Of a DNA stretch of 64,000 nt, positions 29,114 through 37,513 are shown piece by piece. The first letter of the stretch is position 1; the number at the start of each line of letters is the position of its first letter. Origin of the DNA: Sulfurivermis fontis (GTDB lineage: Bacteria > Pseudomonadota > Gammaproteobacteria > Thiohalomonadales > Thiohalomonadaceae); the NCBI RefSeq assembly GCF_004001245.1, contig NZ_AP018724.1, positions 984,501-1,048,500 on the forward strand, in the 5' to 3' direction. The notes beneath the pieces were generated by a model, which worked only from the letters and a program-made list of their open reading frames with translations, did no database searches and was not told where the DNA came from. The position numbers were made by a program, and so were the translations under genes.

Positions 29114-32043
29114 CACGCTCCCCTCGAAAGTTCCCGCAGTGCCTTGGCCAGCTGCATGGCCGTATCGCGCGAGGACTGCGCCGTGTACTGCCTGTCGCCG
29201 ATATGGAAGCGCAGATCGACCACGTCGCGGCTCGGCGATGTACTGGCTGGCGTCCCTACCAGGCCGCCCATGGCGAAGCGCGGGATGGGCGGCAGGAGGC
29301 CGGCGTTGAGCGCGTCGAAAAAGGCCTGGCCGAACCGCCGCACGCTGGCGGCACGGATGACGTATTCGCCATGCGAGAGCAAGGCCGGGATGCTGTCGGA
29401 GGTCTCGGTGCCCGGGCCACGCACGCGCCCGAGCACGCGCCGGAATCCATCCGCGATGGCTTGCCCACCCTGCGCGAAGCGCTCGACGATGCCGCCCAGG
29501 GCGCGGGTCTCGACACGGCGCACATAGATCGTGTGGACGCTGGAGGTGTTGCGCAGCAATTCAGCGAGGGCAGAGCGATACTGGCTCATGTCGGTGCGCA
29601 CGGTATGGGTGGCCGAGGTCGGGGCCGACAGCACCGTCTTGGCGTCCATGGCGAAGGCCGCCAACTGCTGGCGGGGCTGGTCGAAGGACAGCAACGCTGG
29701 GATTTCCACGTTGGCGGCGGCCAGCACACCCTTGAGCCGGTCGATGTCGGCCATGACCTGTGTCGTGTCGGCCTCGACCTTGGCGATGATCGGCAGGCTG
29801 TCCGCGTCGGCCTTGAGCTTCTCCAGGGAGGCTTGTGCCTCCTTGGTGTCGGCCTGAATCTTGGCGACCATTTGCTGCGCCTCGGTCAGCGCCTTGATTT
29901 TCTCGATGCCGGCCTGGGCGGCATCGATGTCCAGCTCCAGCTTGATCTTGTCGCCCTTGAGCATCTCTTCGCGCAGCTTGCTCAGCTCGGAAGAAACCGA
30001 CTGCAACGCGCGCACGGCTTCCTGCGCGCCATTGCCGGCCTCCTGCGCAGCCTTGCGATGCGCGTCGCCCAATTTCTTTAGGGCCGCATCGGCGATGCTG
30101 GCAGCTTCTTTGATCTCGCCGATGGCGGTCGCCGCCGCTTGGCTTTCGGACACCACGGTCTGGGTGACCGTCTTGCCGTTCTGTTCCACCTGGCGGGTTA
30201 TCGCCGTGGCGGTACGCTCGGCCAGGGCCATGGCCTCCTCGGCGAGCTTGCGGGCCTGCTCGAAATTACCGGTGGCGAGTGCCGCGCGGGCCTGGGCCTG
30301 TTTCTCGTCGATCTGCCGCAGCCGATCCTGGTAGGCCGCATACTCGTCCATGCCCTTGCGAGCCAACTCGCGGATGCGATCCTCGACCGACAGGCGCAGG
30401 TTGAGACGGGCCTCGTCGGCCGCCTTGGCGGCTTGCAGGTGCCGCTGCTCCTCGGCGATCAGCCGATCGACGGTGGCGCGGTAGGCCGACTCCAGCTGCG
30501 AATAGATGGCGATTCTGGCATCGACCGCCTGCCGCTCGATGGCCTGCACATCCTGACCGGCAGCCCGGGCGAGTGCCACCGCCTGACCGTAGGTCGCCTT
30601 CCAGGCCGACTCCATCTGTCGCGCACCGGCTTCCACTGCCGCGAGCTTTTCGTGCTCGGCGTCGAGCAAAGCCTGGACCGACCCACGGATGGACGACTCC
30701 TCGGAACGCGCAGCATTCTGCGCCGCCGCCACCTGCCGCCGATAAGCCGATTCGATCTCGGCCACGCGGGCATCCCAGATCGCCTTAATGTCCGCGGCGA
30801 CAGACTTGTAGCTGGCGGAGAGCTGCTTGATGGTCTCGGCGGCCTTCTTGGATTCGGCATCGAGAGATTGCCGGATGGCCTGACCGACCTGGGTGGCGGC
30901 GCCCTGGATGGTGCGCAGCGCCTCCGCCGTGCCTGGCATGGCCGCCTTGAGTCGCTCGGCGGCCTGTGCTGCCATCATCATCTGGGTCTTGACGGAGAGC
31001 GTGCCGGTGTTGGCCAGTTCCTCCATCGCTGCCGACAACTGCTCCAATCGCTGGCGCTGTCGGCTCAACTCATCGATGGCGCGGTTGGTCTCGCGGATGT
31101 TCTGCACCATCTCGACGATGCCGCGCCCCATTTCCCAGGCCCCGACGGCGGCGAGCACTGGCAGGAAACGCATGAATGCAGCCCTCAGTGCCGCCAAGGC
31201 ACTACCCAACGCAGCCACCGCCGCGACGCCCTTGATGGCCAGCACAGCGACGATGATCTCGCCGAGTACCCGCAGCACGGCAACGATCTCCTCGCCGTGG
31301 GAGGCGAGCGCCACCAATGCATCGGCCAGTTTTTGCAGGGCCGGCAGCGCGGCCTCGGCCACTTTCATGGCGATGCCGGACAGTGCCTGCTTCACCGTGT
31401 CCATGGTGTCGTTGAAGGCCTCGGCGGACCTCGCCGTGTCGCCGGAAATCTCCAGGCCCAGTTCCTTGAACTTCTGCTTCAGCTGCTCGATGCCAGATCG
31501 CCCTTGATTGAGGAAGGGGATCAGTTCGACGCCGCTCTTGCCGAAGATCTTCATCGCCAGGGCCGATTTCTCGGCCCCATCCGGCATCGCGGCGAAGGCA
31601 TCGGCCAGGTCGAGCAATACATCCTCGGTCGGGCGCAGTTGCCCGGTGCTGTCGCGTAAGGCGATGCCGAGGCGCTCGAAGGCTTCCTTGGGCTCCTTCA
31701 TCCCGCCGGCCGCGTCGTACATCGAGGTGGCGAGCTTGCGCAGACCACTGGCCAGGCCCTCCAGCGAGGTGCCTGACTGCTCGGCGATGGGCTTCAGCAG
31801 TGACAGCGTCTCGACGGAGACGCCGGTCTCCTGTGCGAGCTTGGCCAGCTCATCGGCGGTGTCGATGGCCGCCTTGCCGGCGGCAACCAGCGCGCCGAGC
31901 GACAAGGCGGCACCCAGACTCGCCAGCACGCCATTGACCTTGCTGGCGGCAGACGACAACTGCTCCAGGTTGCCTTTGACCGAGGCGAGCGCCGACCTGG
32001 TCTGGTCGACGGCGGTGATGAGGATTTGGGCGCGGTCGGTCAC
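29113..32043 (-). CDS. Phage tail tape measure protein
   Basis: A 976-residue protein that sets tail length. The N-terminal TMP domain is clear (MTDRAQILITAVDQTRSALA, ETGVSVETLSLLKPIAEQSG), followed by hydrophobic segments around residues 270-310. A very long Ala/Glu/Lys coiled coil runs from about 330 to 800, and the C-terminal region has LLSHGEYVIRAASVRRFG, a common tape measure ending. The start is GTG 32043 with GGGAGG 4 bp upstream. The toxin-antitoxin pair lies immediately upstream on the opposite strand, separating it from the rest of the tail operon. Confidence 0.93.
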   Translation of the reverse strand: MTDRAQILITAVDQTRSALASVKGNLEQLSSAASKVNGVLASLGAALSLGALVAAGKAAIDTADELAKLAQETGVSVETLSLLKPIAEQSGTSLEGLASGLRKLATSMYDAAGGMKEPKEAFERLGIALRDSTGQLRPTEDVLLDLADAFAAMPDGAEKSALAMKIFGKSGVELIPFLNQGRSGIEQLKQKFKELGLEISGDTARSAEAFNDTMDTVKQALSGIAMKVAEAALPALQKLADALVALASHGEEIVAVLRVLGEIIVAVLAIKGVAAVAALGSALAALRAAFMRFLPVLAAVGAWEMGRGIVEMVQNIRETNRAIDELSRQRQRLEQLSAAMEELANTGTLSVKTQMMMAAQAAERLKAAMPGTAEALRTIQGAATQVGQAIRQSLDAESKKAAETIKQLSASYKSVAADIKAIWDARVAEIESAYRRQVAAAQNAARSEESSIRGSVQALLDAEHEKLAAVEAGARQMESAWKATYGQAVALARAAGQDVQAIERQAVDARIAIYSQLESAYRATVDRLIAEEQRHLQAAKAADEARLNLRLSVEDRIRELARKGMDEYAAYQDRLRQIDEKQAQARAALATGNFEQARKLAEEAMALAERTATAITRQVEQNGKTVTQTVVSESQAAATAIGEIKEAASIADAALKKLGDAHRKAAQEAGNGAQEAVRALQSVSSELSKLREEMLKGDKIKLELDIDAAQAGIEKIKALTEAQQMVAKIQADTKEAQASLEKLKADADSLPIIAKVEADTTQVMADIDRLKGVLAAANVEIPALLSFDQPRQQLAAFAMDAKTVLSAPTSATHTVRTDMSQYRSALAELLRNTSSVHTIYVRRVETRALGGIVERFAQGGQAIADGFRRVLGRVRGPGTETSDSIPALLSHGEYVIRAASVRRFGQAFFDALNAGLLPPIPRFAMGGLVGTPASTSPSRDVVDLRFHIGDRQYTAQSSRDTAMQLAKALRELSRGA

Positions 32044-32145
32044 GGCGCCTCCCGCCGTCCGGGACCGTGACCCCAGCCCCGGTTGCAGCGATGCATGCAG
32101 AACGGTAAGATGAATGCACTCATTTCATTGTTCTGGAGTGTTGTC

Positions 32146-32397
32146 ATGGCCATCCTGACGGTTCGCAATCTGCCCGACGAGGTACATCGCGCCTTGCGCC
32201 TGAGCGCGGCCAAGCATGGGCGCAGCACCGAGGCAGAGGTGCGCGCCATCCTGGAAGAGGCAGTGAAGCCGCAAGGGCGGCTGAAGCTGGGCTCGATGCT
32301 GGCCGACATCGGCCGGCGCCTCCGGCTCAGCGACGAGGAGCTCGCATTGATCAATCAGCGCGACAAGTCGGCCCCACGGGCGGTGGATCTGGAATGA
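32146..32397 (+). CDS. FitA/VapB-type antitoxin (ribbon-helix-helix)
   Basis: An 83-residue protein: MAILTVRNLPDEVHRALRL is the FitA/Arc-like RHH domain, followed by the toxin-wrapping tail (LGSMLADIGRRLRLSDEELA). ATG 32146 is preferred because CTGGAG lies upstream; an in-frame ATG at 32083 would add residues with no family similarity. It overlaps the toxin start by 4 bp. It should repress its own promoter; a small inverted repeat AATG-CACT-CATT lies at 32113-32124. It runs against the surrounding late operon. Confidence 0.88.
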   Translation: MAILTVRNLPDEVHRALRLSAAKHGRSTEAEVRAILEEAVKPQGRLKLGSMLADIGRRLRLSDEELALINQRDKSAPRAVDLE

Positions 32398-32822
32398 TCC
32401 TCCTGGACACCAACCTCATCTCCGAGCCGCTACGCGCCGCGCCTGAACCGCGCGTCGTCGCCTGGCTCGACGCCCAGCCGCTGGAGACGCTGTTCCTGTC
32501 CGTCGTCACCGTGGCCGAGTTGCGCTACGGGGTGGCCCGCCTGCCCAACGGTCGCCGGCGCAAGATCCTCGCCGAACACCTGGAGACCCAGGTGCTGCCC
32601 GCCTTCGCCACCCGCATACTGGCCTTCGACCTGCCGGCGACCCAGGTTTACGCCGACCTGATGGCCAAGGCGCAGGCCGCCGGACAGCCCATCGGCATGG
32701 CCGATGGATTGATCGCGGCGATTGCCCGGACCCATGGCATGAGGGTCGCCACACGCGACACGGCGCCGTTCGCCGCGGCGGGTGTTCCCGTCATCAATCC
32801 GTGGTCGGAGGGATCGCCGTAG
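32394..32822 (+). CDS. FitB/VapC-type PIN-domain RNase toxin
   Basis: The 142-residue PIN nuclease has all four acidic positions: Asp5 (LLDTN), Glu42 (VAELRYG), Asp104 (GMADGLIAAIA) and Asp122 (ATRDTAPF). Such toxins cleave RNA (for example initiator tRNA in VapC) and are held inactive by the partner antitoxin. It is coupled to the antitoxin by ATGA overlap. The cassette is an insertion between the gp10-like gene and the tape measure gene and may stabilise the prophage; that role is inferred. Confidence 0.9.
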   Translation: MILLDTNLISEPLRAAPEPRVVAWLDAQPLETLFLSVVTVAELRYGVARLPNGRRRKILAEHLETQVLPAFATRILAFDLPATQVYADLMAKAQAAGQPIGMADGLIAAIARTHGMRVATRDTAPFAAAGVPVINPWSEGSP

Positions 32823-32879
32823 CTGCGGCGCGTGCTGGATTTGTTCCGCAACCGCACAGGATTCCGTAGTCCATCAGTT

Positions 32880-33521
32880 CTATCCCAACTCCCGCTCGAT
32901 CGCCCGCGCCAGCCCCGGCAAGGCACCTTGCACGGACCCGGCCAGGTCGAAGCGTCGCTTGAGCGCCACGGACTTGACCAGCACGGCGATGGGGATCTCC
33001 TGGCCGCGCTTGATTTGCTTGGCGCCGGTGCGTTTGCGTTCGGCGCTTTTGAACCGTCGAAGTTGCGCGGCGTTCTCGCGGATGTTCTCGGCCATCAGGA
33101 TCACCTTGCCATCCTTCTGGATGAAGAATGCATTGCCGGAACGCATCAACCCGTCGATCACGTGGCGGAAGGCCTTACGGCCGATGCGCTGGTGCTCGGG
33201 CAGTAGCGGGATCAACATCCGGCCTCGGATGGTGCCACCTCGGACATGGATGCCAAGCCATGGGATGCGCGAACCAATGAGGAGACCAGGAAATTTGTCC
33301 GGGCTGCCCGCATAGACCTTGTGTCGCATCGAGCGCACGAAGCTCGCGCGACGGACGGCAAATGCGGATCGCATCCTGGCCTGGGCGGAGCGGGCCATCT
33401 CCTTGCCCGCCGCCCTCATGCCCGCCTCGACCGCCTTGCGGATCGCGCGGCGCTTCTCCGGAATCCAACTGTCGAGCCGATTCGGATCGAGCAGACCCGA
33501 GGCGGTGATCGAGAGCTTCAA
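32880..33521 (-). CDS. HK97 gp10-like/minor tail protein Z-like protein
   Basis: A 213-residue basic protein starting at TTG 33521, which overlaps the stop of the T extension (TTGA). It begins with KLSITASGLLDP, then RRAIRKAVEAGMRAAGKEMA, and has RMLIPLLPEHQRIGRKAFRH in the middle. This is the usual pattern of gp10/Z-type tail terminator or completion proteins. An upstream ATG would overlap the T frame and is rejected. A unique feature is its place after G/T, close to the tape measure, rather than before the tail tube. Confidence 0.75.
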   Translation of the reverse strand: MKLSITASGLLDPNRLDSWIPEKRRAIRKAVEAGMRAAGKEMARSAQARMRSAFAVRRASFVRSMRHKVYAGSPDKFPGLLIGSRIPWLGIHVRGGTIRGRMLIPLLPEHQRIGRKAFRHVIDGLMRSGNAFFIQKDGKVILMAENIRENAAQLRRFKSAERKRTGAKQIKRGQEIPIAVLVKSVALKRRFDLAGSVQGALPGLARAIERELG

Positions 33522-33790
33522 CGGTCGAGCTCCTTCAGCACGTGTTCGACATCCTTCGCGCTGCCGTGCTGCGCGACCCACAGCAGTGTGAGTCGCGCCG
33601 CCATCTCGGCGCGTTCCGCACGATCGATGGCCTCCAGGAAGGCGCGCACCTGCACCAGCGTGTAGCTCAGGATGTCGGTGTAGCGATGGCCGAATCGGAC
33701 GAGTCGCTGGATGACGTCAGACCAAGCCTCGCCGCGCCGATGGTCTGACTGGCGCGCACGATCTCCGGTGCCACACGGTGGACGAAAAAA
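33518..33790 (-). CDS. Tail chaperone T extension, reached by -1 frameshift from G
   Basis: In the -1 frame relative to the G gene there is an open stretch to TGA 33518-33520, encoding after the shift region SDVIQRLVRFGHRYTDILSY and ending VEHVLKELDR. It lacks a good start codon of its own. A TTTTTTC heptamer (minus strand, 33784-33790) lies in the G frame as T TTT TTC, the canonical slippery form. This matches lambda G and GT, which assemble the tape measure with the tube protein. The exact shift site is inferred. Confidence 0.65.
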   Translation of the reverse strand, partial: FFRPPCGTGDRARQSDHRRGEAWSDVIQRLVRFGHRYTDILSYTLVQVRAFLEAIDRAERAEMAARLTLLWVAQHGSAKDVEHVLKELDR

Positions 33791-34092
33791 TCAGCGTTGA
33801 CCATGAATACCGCCTCGGCCAGCCGGATGGCCTCATCCAGATCGAGGTCAGACACCCACTCCGACGGCCGGCGGCAGGCGATGGCCAGCGCCGCGATCAC
33901 CGAATCGCCGTCCTCGGACAGTAGGCGCAACCAGTCCGGATCGGTGCCGAGCTTGCTGGCGATGGGCAGGACGGCGCGCGCGAAGGCTGGCAACTCGCCC
34001 ACCTTGAGAGGCGAGATGTCGATCGATTCGCCACCGATGACCAAGGTCTCCGGGACGGGCGGCAACGAGGCAAGGGCATCGGTCATGGCCAT
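33667..34092 (-). CDS. Tail assembly chaperone (gpG-like)
   Basis: A 141-residue protein following the tail tube gene with TGATG overlap. It contains LVIGGESIDISPLKVGELPAF and DGDSVIAALAIACRRP, common in Mu gp41/lambda G-type chaperones. Its last 40 residues overlap the T frame, and a TTTTTTC slippery heptamer lies about 38 codons from the end. Chaperones of this type keep the tape measure soluble and recruit tube subunits. Confidence 0.75.
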   Translation of the reverse strand: MAMTDALASLPPVPETLVIGGESIDISPLKVGELPAFARAVLPIASKLGTDPDWLRLLSEDGDSVIAALAIACRRPSEWVSDLDLDEAIRLAEAVFMVNADFFVHRVAPEIVRASQTIGAARLGLTSSSDSSDSAIATPTS

Positions 34093-34847
34093 CACCCGAT
34101 CTGCACGATGCGGCCGAACTGGCCGAGCAGCGCATCATAGGGCTTGGACGCATCTGCCAGCAGCGAACCTTCCAGCTCGAACTTGTTGAGGTCGTTCGAG
34201 ATGATGTCCAGCTTCTTCAGCGGGTCGAAGGCCACGCGATACAGCTCGATCAGCACCTTGGCGTTGCCGGCGGCGGTGTTCAGGCCCTCGAAGCGCAGAT
34301 AGCGCTCGGGCAGAGGTTGGGTGAAGAGGCCGATCTCACTCACCGCGCCGAAGGTGTAGCTCGCCTTGAAGGGCGGGGTGAGGCCGGTGATGTCCAAAAA
34401 CTGGACGGCACCGAAATCCTCATCCGCGGTGTAGTGCGTGCCTGCCGTCAGGGTGACGGGCGTGGCGGCGGAGTCCACGATGGTCAGGGCCGATACCTTC
34501 GGGTGGGCCAGGAAGTAGCGATCGCCAACCACGGGCGAGGTCCCGCCCACGGTCTCGGCAGTGACGCTGCCGCCCGTGGTGTCGAGATAATTGCCATAGA
34601 GCGCAAGGGCCAGATTCTCCTTGGTGAACTCCTCGATGGTCAGGGCGATCGTCGCGGATTTTTGCTTGACCAGGCGCAGGTCGACGGCGCGCTGGCCGGA
34701 TTGGCTCTCGTAATGCTCGATGACGTCGGTCTTGAGCGAGAGCGAGAGATCGGCCACGTTGCCCGGCGAGCGGACATCGATGGGGTGGCCGTTGGCGTCA
34801 CGGTTGCCGAGATAGACCCGGCCTTGGAAACTGGCGTAATAGGACAT
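34092..34847 (-). CDS. Major tail tube protein
   Basis: A 251-residue protein with the character of a siphophage tube subunit: MSYYASFQGRVYLGNRD, GNVADLSLSLKTDVIEHYES and LRFEGLNTAAGNAKVLIELY. It sits between the connector genes and G/T, as gpV does in lambda. It probably forms hexameric rings around the tape measure. Confidence 0.82.
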   Translation of the reverse strand: MSYYASFQGRVYLGNRDANGHPIDVRSPGNVADLSLSLKTDVIEHYESQSGQRAVDLRLVKQKSATIALTIEEFTKENLALALYGNYLDTTGGSVTAETVGGTSPVVGDRYFLAHPKVSALTIVDSAATPVTLTAGTHYTADEDFGAVQFLDITGLTPPFKASYTFGAVSEIGLFTQPLPERYLRFEGLNTAAGNAKVLIELYRVAFDPLKKLDIISNDLNKFELEGSLLADASKPYDALLGQFGRIVQIG

Positions 34848-34853
34848 GATGGG

Positions 34854-35051
34854 TTACTCCTCGATGGGCTTGGTCGTCTTCGCCGTGGCAGTGGGCGCAT
34901 CTTGTGTTTGCGCATGGCGCTGGATGACCATCTCGCCGATCTGGTGGTCGATCATCCAGCGGGCGGTGTGTTCGTCCACGTCGATGACGTGGCCGGCGGG
35001 GTAGGCCACCCCGGCATGGGTGTGGGTGACCTTGAGTTTCAGCTTGGGCAT
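34854..35051 (-). CDS. Small phage protein (DUF7210-like)
   Basis: A 65-residue protein: MPKLKLKVTHTHAGVAYPAG then HVIDVDEHTARWMIDHQIGE, followed by a Thr/Lys-rich tail. This short beta-hairpin-plus-helix protein is common in phage head-tail regions and resembles the membrane-distal part of FI-type or decoration-like proteins. ATG 35051 has GGAGG 6 bp upstream; earlier in-frame ATGs lie inside the neighbouring gene. Function unknown. Confidence 0.7.
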   Translation of the reverse strand: MPKLKLKVTHTHAGVAYPAGHVIDVDEHTARWMIDHQIGEMVIQRHAQTQDAPTATAKTTKPIEE

Positions 35052-35052
35052 G

Positions 35053-35481
35053 TCAGCCTCCTTGGGTGATGTCGGAAACGAGGGTGCGATACGTGATGCG
35101 GTAGACGGCGGGGATGGCGATGGCGTCCATGTCCGCGTCCTCCGCCTGGTAGTCGGCCTCTGCCTCCGTGATGGCGAGCGCCAGCCCGCCGAGCGTTGGA
35201 TCGGCGAGCAGCGCGGCGTGCGCCTTGCAAACGAGATCGTCGGCCACGACGTAGCCGTCATCGAAATCACGGGCATGACCGATGAGGCGCAACACCAGCT
35301 CGCGCTCCAGGCGGTCGTTGCTGCGTTTTACCGGCGCATCGGACTCGACGAGCAGGACGAGGGCTGGCGTCTGTTCACGCGGGATGGCCGTGGTCGGCTG
35401 GCGCAGCACGCGCACCGGCGCGACCGCCGTCTGACATCGTGCCATCGCCTCGCGTATCAGGCGCTCACGCACCGAGATCAC
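35053..35481 (-). CDS. Minor tail/head-tail completion protein
   Basis: A 142-residue protein starting at GTG 35481 (GTGA overlap with the upstream stop). It opens ISVRERLIREAMARCQ and has LLVESDAPVKRSNDRLERELVLRL and a C-terminal VYRITYRTLVSDITQGG. This suits a tail terminator of the gpU kind, by position between a connector and the tail tube. No catalytic motif. Confidence 0.65.
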   Translation of the reverse strand: MISVRERLIREAMARCQTAVAPVRVLRQPTTAIPREQTPALVLLVESDAPVKRSNDRLERELVLRLIGHARDFDDGYVVADDLVCKAHAALLADPTLGGLALAITEAEADYQAEDADMDAIAIPAVYRITYRTLVSDITQGG

Positions 35482-35762
35482 GACACCCTCGCCAGCTTGG
35501 CGCGGCACTCCGAGCCATCACGCAGGGCAAACACCTCGCGCACGCGAAAGCTTGCGCCGCCGATCTCGACGCGATCCCCGGCGGCGAGCGAAAGGCGTGC
35601 CGTCGGGTACTCGATCTCGTAGTCGCGGGACAGCGCCAGGCCATCGAGCACCGTCTCGTCGGGTGCGCGGAAGACGCACTCGACGACCAGGGCGCCGGCC
35701 TTGACGGGGGTGAGCAGGCCGGCGCGGGCGGCGGCGTCATAGAGGTCGGCTACCGTGACCAT
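35478..35762 (-). CDS. Head-tail joining protein (gpFII-like)
   Basis: A 94-residue protein: MVTVADLYDAAARAGLLTPV, ECVFRAPDETVLDGLALSRD, and a beta-rich C-terminus (AGDRVEIGGASFRVREVFAL). Length, position right after the capsid gene and beta-rich form match lambda FII-type connectors. ATG 35762 shares one base with the capsid stop. Confidence 0.7.
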   Translation of the reverse strand: MVTVADLYDAAARAGLLTPVKAGALVVECVFRAPDETVLDGLALSRDYEIEYPTARLSLAAGDRVEIGGASFRVREVFALRDGSECRAKLARVS

Positions 35763-36766
35763 CAGGCCATCACGAGCTTGACCAACACACCGGGCCGGTG
35801 GCACATGGGCAGCGGATTGCTCTGGGTGTGCAGGTCGGTACCGCGGTCGAACTTGCGCGGCTCCTGCTTGGCGTAGAGCGGCTGGCCCAGGGTGTTCACC
35901 GTCTCGTTGAAGTCCGCCGGGGCGAAGTAGGTGGCGAAGGTGTCCACCGTGCCGAGCGGGAAGGCGTGGGCCTCGCCGGGGGCGATGAAGCGCCGCGTGG
36001 TGCCGTCCGGGGCGGTGGCCTGGCCGCGATATTCCTCGAAGGTGATGCCGGCGAAGGTGAAGCCCGAACGCACGTCGTTGATCAGCATCGCCCCTTGCTG
36101 CCAGTTGGCATAGGCTTCCTTGACCGCCTTGTGGGTGGTGAGTGCTCGGAAAAACTCCGGCGAGCAGAGCACGTGGACATCGGTCATGAACTCGCCCGCG
36201 AGATTGTCCTCGATTTCGGCCAGCACGTCGTAGCAGTGGGCTTTGATGTCGCTGTTGGCATTGGCGAGATCGAAGTTGATCGACGTCTGGGTCAGGCCGA
36301 ACTCGTTGTAGAGGTCATAGATGACGCTGCCGTCGGCATCCAGGATCTGACCCTTGAGCGCGCCCATGCGCAGGTGCTCCAGGGTGATGGCGTGCTTGTT
36401 GCGCATGGTCTCCAGATGCCGTGCGATCACGCCCGAGACAGCCTCCATCTCGGTCTCGGAGCCGAAGGCGCGGATGCCCTGCACCTCCTCGGGCAGCACT
36501 ACGTCGTCGTGCGGGATATGGGGAATGACGAAGGAGCGCAGCTTGCGCGTGCCACGCTCGCCCACGGTGCCCGGCGAGCCGGGCGGTTTGGTCGGCAGGA
36601 GGTTCAGTCGACCGGCGTACTCCTCGATGATGATCTGCCGGGTGCGCACCGGCTTGGCCGGAAAGAGGCCCAGCTGCTCGATGCGACCATAACGGTTGGG
36701 GATGATATTGATGGCCGTGGTGAGGCTGGCCATCGAGAAGGCAGGATTTTCAAACGGGTTTTGCAT
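35762..36766 (-). CDS. Major capsid protein (lambda gpE family)
   Basis: A 334-residue HK97-fold capsid subunit of the Phage_cap_E type. Landmarks are FENPAFSMASLTTAINIIPN, RTRKLRSFVIPHIPHDD, and near the C-terminus GEAHAFPLGTVDTFATYFAP and DFNETVNTLGQPLYAK. It is encoded directly after the decoration gene, as in lambda (D-E). A terminator-like hairpin lies between the two, about 15 bp before the ATG. Confidence 0.93.
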   Translation of the reverse strand: MQNPFENPAFSMASLTTAINIIPNRYGRIEQLGLFPAKPVRTRQIIIEEYAGRLNLLPTKPPGSPGTVGERGTRKLRSFVIPHIPHDDVVLPEEVQGIRAFGSETEMEAVSGVIARHLETMRNKHAITLEHLRMGALKGQILDADGSVIYDLYNEFGLTQTSINFDLANANSDIKAHCYDVLAEIEDNLAGEFMTDVHVLCSPEFFRALTTHKAVKEAYANWQQGAMLINDVRSGFTFAGITFEEYRGQATAPDGTTRRFIAPGEAHAFPLGTVDTFATYFAPADFNETVNTLGQPLYAKQEPRKFDRGTDLHTQSNPLPMCHRPGVLVKLVMA

Positions 36767-36780
36767 GTGGATTCTCCAGA

Positions 36781-36809
36781 AACGAAAAACCCGCCGGGCG
36801 GCGGGTTTT
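36781..36809 (-). terminator. Terminator-like hairpin between decoration and capsid genes
   Basis: A perfect 10-bp stem AAAACCCGCC/GGCGGGTTTT with loop GGGC (36786-36809), followed on the minus strand by a T-rich tail (TTTTTCGTT). It lies inside the head operon, so it probably attenuates transcription or is overridden by antitermination. It could alternatively protect the capsid mRNA 5' end after processing. Confidence 0.7.
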
Positions 36810-36829
36810 CAGTGGATGATGTGGCTTGC

Positions 36830-37207
36830 TTATGCTACGTCACGCACCAGGAGGCCAAGCGCTTCGAGCTGCGCTTCGGCAGCGGCTTTCTGCGCTGCGG
36901 TGATGCCCGCCGGCCAGATCAAGGCACTGCGCGCGACGATGGCGTGACGGGCGATCAGGATCGCATCTTCGCGGTCGATCAGCGTGGCATCGGTATCGGT
37001 GGCCAACACGCCCACGGCGATTTCCGTGCCGTCGGTGGCGTTCGGTGCCAGCACATACAACTTGCCGTCGGCAGTCTTTCTGCCGAGTACGGTGCCGAGT
37101 TGCAGGTTCTGGCCGGCGGCGACCGTCGTGGCCTCGCGGGAATAGAGATTCGGCGCCTCGTATTTCAGCAGGTCGCCGAGGTTCTTGTTCATGGTCATGA
37201 CAGGCAT
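36830..37207 (-). CDS. Head decoration protein (gpD family)
   Basis: A 125-residue protein with the HDPD pattern: LYSREATTVAAGQNLQLGTV, LGRKTADGKLYVLAPNATDG, AVGVLATDTDAT and the C-terminal WPAGITAAQKAAAEAQLEAL. gpD trimers stabilise the expanded capsid. It follows the protease-scaffold gene by 3 bp, the same order as lambda C-Nu3-D-E. Confidence 0.9.
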   Translation of the reverse strand: MPVMTMNKNLGDLLKYEAPNLYSREATTVAAGQNLQLGTVLGRKTADGKLYVLAPNATDGTEIAVGVLATDTDATLIDREDAILIARHAIVARSALIWPAGITAAQKAAAEAQLEALGLLVRDVA

Positions 37208-37210
37208 GGT

Positions 37211-37513
37211 TTACTCCTTGTGGACGAGTTTCTTGACGGCCGCGATCACCGGGGACTCGTGCCGCTCATGGGGTGGAACGATGGTGGAATGGATGGCCGT
37301 GGCCTCGGACTGCGCGGCCTTGGCCTCGATGAGCAGGCGACGCACTTCGGCCTCGGTCCTGCCTTCCGCGAGGTAGATGGCGGCCTGGTCGGGGCAGCCG
37401 GCGAGCGTGCAAAGCTCGACGATGGCCTGCGCGGCTTGCAGGCCTTCACGACGCGCTTGTTCGAGCATGGCGGCGGCCTGGTCGCCAGTCATTGCAATGG
37501 GTTCATCGGACAT
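37211..37513 (-). CDS. Nested capsid scaffold protein (Nu3-like), internal start
   Basis: In-frame ATG 37513 inside the protease gene is preceded by a perfect AAGGAGGT ribosome binding site with 4 bp spacing, far stronger than the gene's own. The product is about 100 residues, starting MSDEPIAMTGDQAAAMLEQA, largely helical and charged, ending ESPVIAAVKKLVHKE. This reproduces the lambda C-Nu3 arrangement, in which the scaffold is made from the 3' end of the protease gene. Confidence 0.8.
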   Translation of the reverse strand: MSDEPIAMTGDQAAAMLEQARREGLQAAQAIVELCTLAGCPDQAAIYLAEGRTEAEVRRLLIEAKAAQSEATAIHSTIVPPHERHESPVIAAVKKLVHKE

